A DNA stretch of 64,000 nucleotides from an uncultured Hyphomicrobiales bacterium (GTDB lineage Bacteria; Pseudomonadota; Alphaproteobacteria; Rhizobiales; Xanthobacteraceae), in assembly GCA_903929045.1 (NCBI GenBank), contig CAIYTE010000014.1:1-64000 (forward strand), written 5' to 3'. The notes beneath the pieces were generated by a model. It made no database searches, was not told the DNA's origin, and worked only from the letters and a program-made list of their open reading frames with translations. Below, piece after piece: positions 19,651 through 26,764 of the stretch; within the stretch, counting starts at the first letter, position 1; the number at the start of each line of letters is the position of its first letter. A program made the translations under genes and the position numbers.

Positions 19651-20480
19651 CCGCGTCTCACTTCGCGCTGGAACACTTCAAGGCAGTGCGCCTTTGTGGT
19701 GACAAACTCGGATTCTGACAAAGTCGCGTCGGTGCGGGGCCTGGGGGCGGTAACTGCGGGAAAATCGGCAACTCTGGCGGGATTTCGTGACAACAGCAGG
19801 ACGTGGTCGGCGAGATAGACCGCTTCCTCGAGGTCGTGCGATACCAGCACCATGGTCGTGCCGCTCTCCATGAACAGCTTCTGCAGTTGCTCGCGCATGA
19901 ACAACGTCATCTCGTAATCGAGCGCGGAGAAGGGCTCGTCGAGGAAGAGAATTTCGGGCTCGACCACCAGCGCCCGCATGATGGAGACGAGCTGCTGCTG
20001 CCCGCCGGACATCTGGTAGGGAAACATATTGAGGTCGAGCTTGACGCCGAGATGCGCGACCAGCCGCTCGGTGCGCGCTTTGCGCTCGGCGGCGGGCACT
20101 TTCATCATCTTCAGCGGATAGGCGATGTTGTCGAAGGCGCGCATCCACGGAAACAGCGCCTCGCGGTAGTTCTGGAAGACGTAGCCGAACTTGATGTCGG
20201 AGAGTTGCATGCCGTCGAACAGGATCTGCCCGGCATCGACCGGGATCAGCCCGGCGATCATGTTGATCAGCGTGCTCTTGCCGCAGCCGTTCGGGCCGAA
20301 CACCGAGATCAACTCGCCGCGCGGAATGTCGAGGTCGAAGTTCTCGTAGATCGTGGTCTTGCCGAATTTCTTGCTCAGGCCGCGGATGGTGACATGCGGA
20401 CGCTTGATGTCGCCGACCTTGAGAGATGCCGACGGCACGCCCGTCGTCTCGATACGAAGGGCGTGCTGTGCACCAGTCAT
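19647..20480 (-). CDS. ABC transporter ATP-binding protein, SsuB/TauB-like
   Basis: 277 aa. Walker A GPNGCGKST (near residue 63), Q-loop FQNYREALFPWM, signature MSGGQQQ, Walker B EILFLDEP and the H-loop His in VLVSHDLEEAV are all intact, so it should hydrolyse ATP. The signature reads SGGQQQ rather than SGGMQQR; the closest relatives would be in the nitrate/sulfonate/taurine branch. Separated from the binding-protein gene by a 112-bp gap holding a REP-like element and coupled to the permease by ATGA. Confidence 0.93.
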   Translation of the reverse strand: MTGAQHALRIETTGVPSASLKVGDIKRPHVTIRGLSKKFGKTTIYENFDLDIPRGELISVFGPNGCGKSTLINMIAGLIPVDAGQILFDGMQLSDIKFGYVFQNYREALFPWMRAFDNIAYPLKMMKVPAAERKARTERLVAHLGVKLDLNMFPYQMSGGQQQLVSIMRALVVEPEILFLDEPFSALDYEMTLFMREQLQKLFMESGTTMVLVSHDLEEAVYLADHVLLLSRNPARVADFPAVTAPRPRTDATLSESEFVTTKAHCLEVFQREVRRG

Positions 20481-20493
20481 TGTACACCCCAGG

Positions 20494-20579
20494 CCGCTCG
20501 TCCCCGCGTAAGCGGGGACCCAGGGGCCACGTTCAAAAGTGTTGCAGATCTGGATTCCCGCTTTCGCGGGAATGAGCGG
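20494..20579. repeat. REP-like palindromic element, copy 1
   Basis: 86-bp unit bounded by CCGCTC and GAGCGG (an outer inverted repeat) and containing two hairpins: TCCCCGC-GTAA-GCGGGGA (20501-20518) and ATTCCCGC-TTTC-GCGGGAAT (20554-20573). The same architecture recurs at 25643-25720. Here it sits inside an ABC operon, between the binding-protein gene and the ATPase gene. Confidence 0.8.
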
Positions 20580-20592
20580 AGTTGGGTCATCG

Positions 20593-21576
20593 TTAAAACG
20601 ACTTGATGTACTTCTTGACGTCGACCTTTTCGGGCACGACGCCGATTTCGGTACCGAAGTCGGCGAACTGCTGCAGATAGCCGAGCTGCTTGGCGTTCAT
20701 GTCCTTGACCATGATGTAGCCCAGCATCGGAATGCTATCGACGAGGTCGTCCGGCGTCAGCGTGTTCTTGGCGAGATACTTGCGCGCCTTTTCCGGCTCC
20801 TTGTTGATGTATGCGATGGCCTTGGCCCAGGCGCCGGCGAAGCGCTTGGCGACGTCCGGACGCTTCTCGATGAATTCGCTCGAGAAGGCGCAACCCGCGG
20901 CGAAGGCATCGGCCTTCGTGTCGCCGAGGATGTATTTGGAGATGACGCCGGCTTCGAGCGTCTTGGCCGCGCCCATCTTCTCCATCATTGTGCCGCTCGG
21001 CTCCAGCGTATAGCCGCCGTCGAAGGTGCCGGCCTTCATGGCGTTGACGTGCTGGCCCATGTCGAGCTGGTCGATCGTGTAGTCGCCTTCCTTGAGGCCG
21101 GCCTTGGCGAGAATGCCCTTGGCGGTGTTGACGTTGGCCGGTCCCGGCGCCGACATCAGCTTGAGGCCCTTGAAGTCCTTCAGCGACTTCACCTTGTCGA
21201 TGAGGCCTTCACGTACGACAAACTGTTCCATCTTGTAGACGGGCGTCTGGCTGTGCATGGCGACGTACATGGCGACGCCGGGCTTCTTGACGTCGGCGTT
21301 GAGGCCTTCGAGCGTGACCAGCACGGCCGAAACGTCGATCTGATTTGTCATCAGGGCGGCGACGTTCGGCGGGCCGCCCATCAGGCGGATGGTTTCCAGC
21401 TCGATATTGGCTTCCTTGAAGTAGCCTTCGCCGATGGCGACGAAGTAGGGCAGCGACGACGAGATCGGGAACACGCCGACCTTGACCTTGTCCTGCGCCG
21501 CGGCGGGTAGGGTGCTCAAGGCGACGGCAGCGAGCGCTCCCAGGATCGTCCGGCGGCTTGCTTTAAAACGCGTCAT
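20593..21576 (-). CDS. ABC transporter substrate-binding protein, NMT1/SsuA-like
   Basis: 327 aa. The N-terminus has a twin-arginine-like SRRTILGALAAVAL leader ending at AAAQ, so Tat or Sec export is possible. The mature part follows the NMT1/THI5-like fold: KVGVFPISSSLPYFVAIGEGYFKEANIELE, NQIDVSAVLVTLEGLNA, KGLKLMSAPGPANVNTAKGIL and GGYTLEPSGTMM. First gene of the importer operon; the ligand is not predictable. A GCTTG-TATG-CAAGC palindrome lies 68 bp upstream and may be a GntR-family operator. Confidence 0.9.
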   Translation of the reverse strand: MTRFKASRRTILGALAAVALSTLPAAAQDKVKVGVFPISSSLPYFVAIGEGYFKEANIELETIRLMGGPPNVAALMTNQIDVSAVLVTLEGLNADVKKPGVAMYVAMHSQTPVYKMEQFVVREGLIDKVKSLKDFKGLKLMSAPGPANVNTAKGILAKAGLKEGDYTIDQLDMGQHVNAMKAGTFDGGYTLEPSGTMMEKMGAAKTLEAGVISKYILGDTKADAFAAGCAFSSEFIEKRPDVAKRFAGAWAKAIAYINKEPEKARKYLAKNTLTPDDLVDSIPMLGYIMVKDMNAKQLGYLQQFADFGTEIGVVPEKVDVKKYIKSF

Positions 21577-21643
21577 GTCTAACTCCAGGTTCTAACAAGA
21601 CTTTTTGACGTTCTGCCGCTGGAGCGGTTCCGGCGGCGCATTC

Positions 21644-21657
21644 GCTTGTATGCAAGC
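21644..21657. promoter_or_regulatory. Candidate GntR-family operator
   Basis: GCTTG-TATG-CAAGC: 5-bp arms around a 4-base centre, containing TTGTATGCAA, which resembles FadR-subfamily operators (TTGTATACAA type). It lies 68 bp upstream of the ABC binding-protein start. No GntR/FadR regulator gene is adjacent; the only GntR-type protein in the window is the MocR at 60080-61456. Confidence 0.4.
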
Positions 21658-21689
21658 AAACGCCGTGCCGAAATTGTGAGCATCCACAC

Positions 21690-21884
21690 GCTGCGGCAAT
21701 TCTTCCTTCCGCTCACGTGGGCGACGAAAATTCCGGACGTGAAGTTTTGCTTCGGGAGGCGCCGTCGCCGCTCAATCCGCTGGGCTTGAAAGGCGTGCGT
21801 GAGCCGGGCCGCATCGCCGTCGGCGCGGCGGCGACGTCTGGCGTCTTTGAACGGTCAATAGAATGTCATTCCGGGGCGCGCTGA
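21690..21884 (+). pseudogene. Remnant of molybdenum hydroxylase large-subunit C-terminus
   Basis: Plus-strand translation from about 21745 gives REAPSPLNPLGLKGVREPG, which matches the C-terminal signature (P-S-P-x-x-P-L-G-x-KGVGE) of xanthine-dehydrogenase/CoxL-family large subunits. The next residues (IAVGAAATSGV) fit the following helix. Just before it, in another frame, LPLTWATKIPDVKF resembles the preceding segment, so at least one frameshift separates them. No start codon or upstream domains remain and the GVGE glycine is Arg. A decayed fragment, not an expressed gene. Confidence 0.65.
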
Positions 21885-21933
21885 AGGCGCACACCCGCGA
21901 TCCAGTTAAACTGGCCTTCTTTGCATATGTGGA

Positions 21934-21965
21934 TTCCGGATCGCCGCTGCGCGGCGTCCGGAATG
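21934..21965. repeat. Hairpin repeat after amidase gene
   Basis: ATTCCGGA (21934-21941) pairs with TCCGGAAT (21958-21965), and the inner CGCCGC pairs with GCGGCG around a TGC loop. The stem is 14 bp with one unpaired T. It ends 2 bp before the amidase stop, so on the minus strand it immediately follows that gene and may protect or terminate its mRNA. No T-run is present. Confidence 0.6.
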
Positions 21966-21966
21966 A

Positions 21967-24288
21967 CTACGAAACAGTTATCGGTCCAAACGCCGGCGGC
22001 GGGATGCGGCGCTTCGATGCTGCTTCATAGGACGACGCGATTTCCAGCAAGCGGTCTTCCTTGCCGGGTTCGGCGCGGAACACGAGCGAGAAGGGCAGGC
22101 CCGGTGCCGGAATGGTCGTCGGCGTGTGCGAGCCTTGCGACACATATCTCTTGCCGTCGGCGGTCAGCTTGAACACCGGATCGTAGACCGTGGTCACATA
22201 ACCCGCGGGCACCAGCATTTCGGTGAGGCCGGCATTGGGGCCGTAGAGCGACTCCGGCCGCAGGTTGCTCGGCAAATCGTATTGATGCGGATGGCCGATG
22301 AGCCCCGGCGCCCACGGCGTGTGCAAACGCACCAGCGCGTCGATTTTATTCTCCAGGATCACCATCATGTCGGCACGGCGCAGCAGTTCGCGCAGCATGA
22401 TGCGTTCGTTGACGCCCTGGCGGCCGTCGAGCCGGTTGCGCGGGTCGGCGACTTCTTCCCAGTTCTTGAAGGCCGACCGCTGGTCGTCGCCCCAGAATTT
22501 CGAACGCTTGTTCAACTCAGCAAAGCTCGTCAGCGTTTCGGTAAAGCCCTTGGCCTTCCAGTCCGCGGCGCGCCGCGTCAGATATTGCGGAATGTGGAAA
22601 CGGAAGGTGTTGGACAGTTCCTGCTGCTGGATGGTGCCGATATCGAGATTGATCGGCCCTTCGATGTGGCCGTCCGCCAGCGCCACGCAGTAGTCGATCG
22701 GCGTCATGGTGCCGGTGCCGAAGGTCTTTCCCGGGAAGAACTCGGTCGGGACGATGGCGGCGGCGAATTCCTTGAACAGCGGCGTGCCATCCTTGCGGAG
22801 CCGGAACAGGATGTCCGGCATGAACACCGGAATGAGACGCGCCAGCGCCCGGCGGAAGTCGACCGTCATCTTTTCGCAGGCGGGGTCGGGCTGCCACAAC
22901 GGATCGCCGGATTCGACAAGCGTCGCGCCGAGTTTGTCGGCCAGGATGCTTTGGACTTCCTTCTTCGCGGCGTCGACGATCGGCTTCTCGGTGATCGAGT
23001 CCTTCGGATAGACCATCGACTCGCGAATGACGCCGAGGCGAACGCCTTTCAGCGCGCCGGGCGCGCCGTTGGCGGTGGCGTGCTTGGTGTAGCCGCCGCT
23101 GATGACAGATGAGCGCGGCACGGTGGTGAAGGGATCGCGCGGATCGTAATAGCCGTCCTCCGGGTCCTTCAGCGCGTCGAGGATTTTGGCGCAGTCGGGC
23201 AGGTTGCGGGCATGGATGCCGGTGCGGTCGCAATGGATGTCGGCGCCGATCGCGCCGCCGTCGAAACCGATCATCGCCTTGTGCGGCAGGATCAGCGCCA
23301 CGGCATTGTGGTTTGACGGGCCGCGGCAGGAGGCGCGCGTCTCTTCGCCGAGGCTCGCCATCACCATGTTGGTCGAGACCGACAGTGCCGAGCCGGAGCT
23401 GGAGCCGAGCGAAGCGGCGCGTGTCGTGTCGTAGGGGTTGGACGGATTGCCGCCCCAGGTCGCGCGCTGATAGCCGAGCACGGACGGAATGATCTTGGCA
23501 GGCTGATGCCGCCCGCCAGGATCGCCGGCGCGGCCGTTATATTCGGTGTTGATCGCCTTGGCGAAGATGATGGCGCCTTTGTTGCGCAGTTGTTCGACGA
23601 GCTTGTGGTCGCGCGCCGGGAAATCGAAATCGTAGGCCGCGTCGCCGCCGCCGGTCGAGCGCATATCCTTGGTGTCGAACGGATCCTTGAACGAGAACAC
23701 GACGCCGTACATCGGCATCTTGTCGAGATCGGGATTGCGGCCGAACTGCGCGTCGAGTCCGGCGGCGCGCTCCAGCGAATCCGGCTGGTGGCGGAAGAAT
23801 TCGCAGATCGGCGGCGCGCCCTTCGGCAGCGGCCCTTTCGACGGGTGCAGGTCGTAGTCGCCCTTGCATGTCACCGAACGCTCGCCGCGAATATTGAGCG
23901 TGCCGATGGAGTTGACCTGTCCGGCATTGGGAATGCCGACAATGGTGCCGAACTGCTGTTGCACCGAAGGGTCGGATGCGGTGGCTTCCATGCGACCGTA
24001 TTCCAGCGGCGGCCCCTTGTACTTGTCGAGGTCGGGGACGAGATCCGACATCTTCATCGTCCTGGTCGGAAACTTCAGCGGCTTGCCGCCACGCACCGCG
24101 CCGGTTGCCTGCGGAATGTCGGCGCCGTCTTCCGTCACCAGCATGCTGGAGGGACCGTTGAAGGCGCGCACGCGCGCAATGTAGTGCTCGACCGTCGCCT
24201 TGACGGTGGTCTCGCCGGATTTGATGGCGGCGTGCAGTTCGTCGATGGTTGCTTCTTCGAGGCGAAACGGCGTGTGCGGCTTGTTCAT
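21967..24288 (-). CDS. Amidase signature family protein, unusually long (773 aa)
   Basis: Ser-Ser-Lys amidase. The catalytic Lys is in VVFSFKDPFDTKDMRSTGG (near residue 215). The cis-Ser loop is AASLGSSSGSALSV and the nucleophile region is GEETRASCRGPSNHNAV, where the usual G-G-S-x-R is A-S-C-R. Typical members are 450-550 aa; this one has about 130 extra N-terminal residues and an expanded C-terminal half. No signal peptide. It probably hydrolyses an amide to acid plus ammonia in the cytoplasm; substrate unknown. The ATG at 24288 is preferred over a TTG at 24303 because AAGG lies 7 bp upstream. It lies next to a hydrolase on the opposite strand. Confidence 0.85.
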   Translation of the reverse strand: MNKPHTPFRLEEATIDELHAAIKSGETTVKATVEHYIARVRAFNGPSSMLVTEDGADIPQATGAVRGGKPLKFPTRTMKMSDLVPDLDKYKGPPLEYGRMEATASDPSVQQQFGTIVGIPNAGQVNSIGTLNIRGERSVTCKGDYDLHPSKGPLPKGAPPICEFFRHQPDSLERAAGLDAQFGRNPDLDKMPMYGVVFSFKDPFDTKDMRSTGGGDAAYDFDFPARDHKLVEQLRNKGAIIFAKAINTEYNGRAGDPGGRHQPAKIIPSVLGYQRATWGGNPSNPYDTTRAASLGSSSGSALSVSTNMVMASLGEETRASCRGPSNHNAVALILPHKAMIGFDGGAIGADIHCDRTGIHARNLPDCAKILDALKDPEDGYYDPRDPFTTVPRSSVISGGYTKHATANGAPGALKGVRLGVIRESMVYPKDSITEKPIVDAAKKEVQSILADKLGATLVESGDPLWQPDPACEKMTVDFRRALARLIPVFMPDILFRLRKDGTPLFKEFAAAIVPTEFFPGKTFGTGTMTPIDYCVALADGHIEGPINLDIGTIQQQELSNTFRFHIPQYLTRRAADWKAKGFTETLTSFAELNKRSKFWGDDQRSAFKNWEEVADPRNRLDGRQGVNERIMLRELLRRADMMVILENKIDALVRLHTPWAPGLIGHPHQYDLPSNLRPESLYGPNAGLTEMLVPAGYVTTVYDPVFKLTADGKRYVSQGSHTPTTIPAPGLPFSLVFRAEPGKEDRLLEIASSYEAASKRRIPPPAFGPITVS

Positions 24289-24447
24289 GGTCGGCCTTGC
24301 CAATGTGCGGCCGCTGAAACGGCCGTTCGTGTCGTGAATTTTGTTGCGGTGCGAAACCCGGGTCTTGGTTGAAGGCTACAATGGTTGCCTCGCGCTTTGA
24401 AATAGATTCAAGTGCGGGAGCCGAAAACACAGGTGTGGAAATTTCGC

Positions 24448-25635
24448 ATGTCACAAAAGCAAGAAGAATTGTCGTTCGTCTACTTCCCGGAGAACTACCG
24501 CTGGTCGCACGGTCTGCTCATCGGCCTCAACATGGCGCCGTGGGGCGGAGCCGAAATCGGTGAAATTCACCGCATCGGCTTGCGGCTGAAGGATCACATT
24601 GGCAATGACGACGTCTGGTTCCGCGAGTGGGCACGCGAGGCCCGCACGGTTGAGGATCGTGGGCGGGAGCGCATCGCCGATGGGCACGGCAAAAGTGGTG
24701 CGGAATATCTCAAGCGCGCCAGCGCCTATTATCACGTCGGCGAGCGCTTCCTTCAGCCCAAGAGCAAGGAAGGCAATGACGCCTATATGCGCGGCGTGCA
24801 GTGCCTGAAAGACGCCGCGCAATATCTCAAGCGCCCGAAGATGGAGCACGTCGAGATTCCCTATGGCGACACCAGCCTGCCGGCGATTTACGTCCATGCC
24901 GAGCCGATGAACGGCGGCAAGAAGCTGCCGGCCATGGTGTTCTTCGACGGGCTCGATGTGACCAAGGAGATTCAATATCTCAAGGGCGTCGCCGATCTGG
25001 CGGCGCGCGGCATTGCCTGTCTGATCGTGGATGGACCTGGAAACGGCGAAGCGATCCGCTTCCGTAATCTCTATCTGCGGCATGACACCGAGCATTACGC
25101 CACCCCGTGCTATGAATGGCTGGCGGCGCGGCCGGAGATCGATCCCAAGCGCATCGGTGTCATGGCGATCAGCCTCGGCGGCTATTACGCGCCGCGCGCG
25201 GCAGCCTTCGAGCAGCGCTTTGCCTGCTGCATCGCCTGGGGCGCGCAGTGGGACTACCAGAAAATCTGGCAGGACCGGTTCGACCGCATCGCGTCGTCGG
25301 TAACGCCGTCGCTGTCGGTGGCGGCGCAGCACATCTCGTGGGTGCTCAATGCCAGCGGCCAGGACGACGCGATCAAGAAGCTCGAACCGTTCAAGCTCGA
25401 CGGCGCGGTGCAGAAGATCACGTGCCCGTTCCTGATGCTGCATGGCGAGGGCGACGAGCAGATCCCGCTGCCCGAGGCACAGAAATGCTTCGATGCCGTC
25501 GGCTCGAAGCAGAAGGTGTTCAAGCTCTTTACGCGCGAAGAGGGCGGCTATCACCACTGCCAGATCGATAACCAGTCGATCTGCTCGGCCTATATGTGGG
25601 ACTGGCTCGAAGACGTGCTGAAGCCGGGGCAGTAA
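24448..25635 (+). CDS. Alpha/beta hydrolase, FrsA/DUF1100-like (395 aa)
   Basis: An N-terminal helical region of about 150 residues is followed by an alpha/beta hydrolase core. The nucleophile elbow is VMAISLGGYYAPRAAA, the acidic residue lies in LHGEGDEQIPLPEAQ and the His in GGYHHCQIDNQS. The layout (helical cap domain first, then core) resembles 2,6-dihydroxypseudooxynicotine hydrolase and related C-C or ester hydrolases. The ATG at 24448 was chosen (GGAA upstream); a GTG lies at 24412. It is divergent from the amidase, sharing a 159-bp promoter region, and likely acts in the same pathway. Confidence 0.85.
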   Translation: MSQKQEELSFVYFPENYRWSHGLLIGLNMAPWGGAEIGEIHRIGLRLKDHIGNDDVWFREWAREARTVEDRGRERIADGHGKSGAEYLKRASAYYHVGERFLQPKSKEGNDAYMRGVQCLKDAAQYLKRPKMEHVEIPYGDTSLPAIYVHAEPMNGGKKLPAMVFFDGLDVTKEIQYLKGVADLAARGIACLIVDGPGNGEAIRFRNLYLRHDTEHYATPCYEWLAARPEIDPKRIGVMAISLGGYYAPRAAAFEQRFACCIAWGAQWDYQKIWQDRFDRIASSVTPSLSVAAQHISWVLNASGQDDAIKKLEPFKLDGAVQKITCPFLMLHGEGDEQIPLPEAQKCFDAVGSKQKVFKLFTREEGGYHHCQIDNQSICSAYMWDWLEDVLKPGQ

Positions 25636-25642
25636 CCGCTCT

Positions 25643-25720
25643 CCGCTCGTCCCCGCGAAAGCGGGGACCCAGAGCCACGAAAAGAAAGCACTGGAGTCCC
25701 GCTTGCGCGGGAATGAGCGG
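25643..25720. repeat. REP-like palindromic element, copy 2
   Basis: 78-bp unit with the same outer CCGCTC/GAGCGG ends as copy 1 and two hairpins: TCCCCGC-GAAA-GCGGGGA (25650-25667) and TCCCGC-TTGC-GCGGGA (25697-25712). It lies between the convergent 3' ends of the hydrolase (25635) and the Bug gene (25743). Confidence 0.8.
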
Positions 25721-25742
25721 AGTACGCGTTGCGTTCAGCCTT

Positions 25743-26717
25743 TTACTGCTCGACGTGAATATTGTTGTCGCGGATCACCTGGCCCCAGCGCTCGATTTCG
25801 CTCTTGAGCGTCGAGTTGGCGAAGGCAACGGTCTGCTGGGCCTTCGGATAGATGAAGAAGCCTTCGTCGTCCCACGTCTTGATGATGGTGGGATCGGCCA
25901 CGGCTTCCTGCATCGCGGCGTTGAGCGTGTTGATCACCGCATCGGGCGTACCGGCGGGCGCGTACATCGCCTGCCAGTACAGGATCTCGAGTTTGGGCCC
26001 CAGCGCCTGCACGAAACTGCCGACCTCCGGCATTTTCTCAAGCTTGGTCGCGGAGGTGACGCCGAATGCTTTTAGCTGTCCGGCTTTCACTTGCGGCATG
26101 ATGGATTGCGGCGTGGCGAAGAACAGGTCGACGTGGCCGCCCAGCAGATCGGTGATCGCCGGCGCGGCGCCGCGATAGGGGATCTGATCGATCTGCACCT
26201 TGGCTTCCTGACCGACCAATGTCGTCGCGAGATGGCCAGTGGCGCCATAGCCCGGCAGCGCGGCCTTCAGGCGGTTTGTCTTCATGTAGGTGAGCAATTC
26301 CGGCAGCGTGTTCGGCGGCAGGTCCTTGCGGCCGACCATCACCAGCGGATTGTTGTTCACCATCATCACGCCGGTGAGATCCTTCGCGGTGTCGAAGGGC
26401 AGGCTCTTGTAGAGCGTCGGGTTCGCGGAAATCTGCAGATTGTGCAGCAGCAGCGTGTAGCCGTCGGGAGCCGCCTTGGCGGCGCGGTTGGTGGCGATGT
26501 TGGTGCCGCCGCCGGTGACGTTTTCAACGATGACGTTCTGGCCGAATTTCTTGGTGAGGAAGTTGGCGACCACGCGCGCGGTCTGGTCGGTCGGACCGCC
26601 GGCCGGATAGGGGCAGATAATCGTGATGGTGCGGTTTGGATATTGCTGCGCCGAAACAGGCACAGCGAGCAAAGCGAGGCCGAGAACGGACGCAGCAAGG
26701 CTAGCAAGGCGCTTCAT
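25743..26717 (-). CDS. Bug/TctC-family periplasmic solute-binding protein
   Basis: 324 aa from the ATG at 26717, preceded by GGGAGG. Signal peptide at residues 1-24 (LAVPVSAQ), then QYPNRTITIICPYPAGGPTDQTA, GQNVIVENVTGGGTNIATN, KAAPDGYTLLLHNLQIS and LPGYGATGHLATTLVGQ. Intact family features, no TctA/TctB nearby. Expressed just downstream of the CocE/NonD-type hydrolase with a 47-bp gap, suggesting that the imported compound is an ester or amide cleaved by that enzyme. Confidence 0.92.
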   Translation of the reverse strand: MKRLASLAASVLGLALLAVPVSAQQYPNRTITIICPYPAGGPTDQTARVVANFLTKKFGQNVIVENVTGGGTNIATNRAAKAAPDGYTLLLHNLQISANPTLYKSLPFDTAKDLTGVMMVNNNPLVMVGRKDLPPNTLPELLTYMKTNRLKAALPGYGATGHLATTLVGQEAKVQIDQIPYRGAAPAITDLLGGHVDLFFATPQSIMPQVKAGQLKAFGVTSATKLEKMPEVGSFVQALGPKLEILYWQAMYAPAGTPDAVINTLNAAMQEAVADPTIIKTWDDEGFFIYPKAQQTVAFANSTLKSEIERWGQVIRDNNIHVEQ

Positions 26718-26764
26718 GACGATCCTCCCAAGGATATTTTTTGTTTTGGTCTTTTGTAGTGAGC

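Larger units (their letters stand above)
21577..21966. other. 390-bp gap: promoter region, gene remnant and hairpin repeat
   Basis: From left to right on the plus strand this gap holds the leader and promoter region of the binding-protein gene with a GntR-like palindrome (21644-21657), a decayed molybdenum-hydroxylase fragment (about 21690-21884), and a hairpin repeat (21934-21965) directly after the amidase stop. Confidence 0.7.

Noticed and set aside
20494-25720. CRISPR array or insertion sequence from the repeated palindromes
   Set aside because: Only two distant copies, no regular spacers, no transposase or cas genes; a REP-like element fits better.
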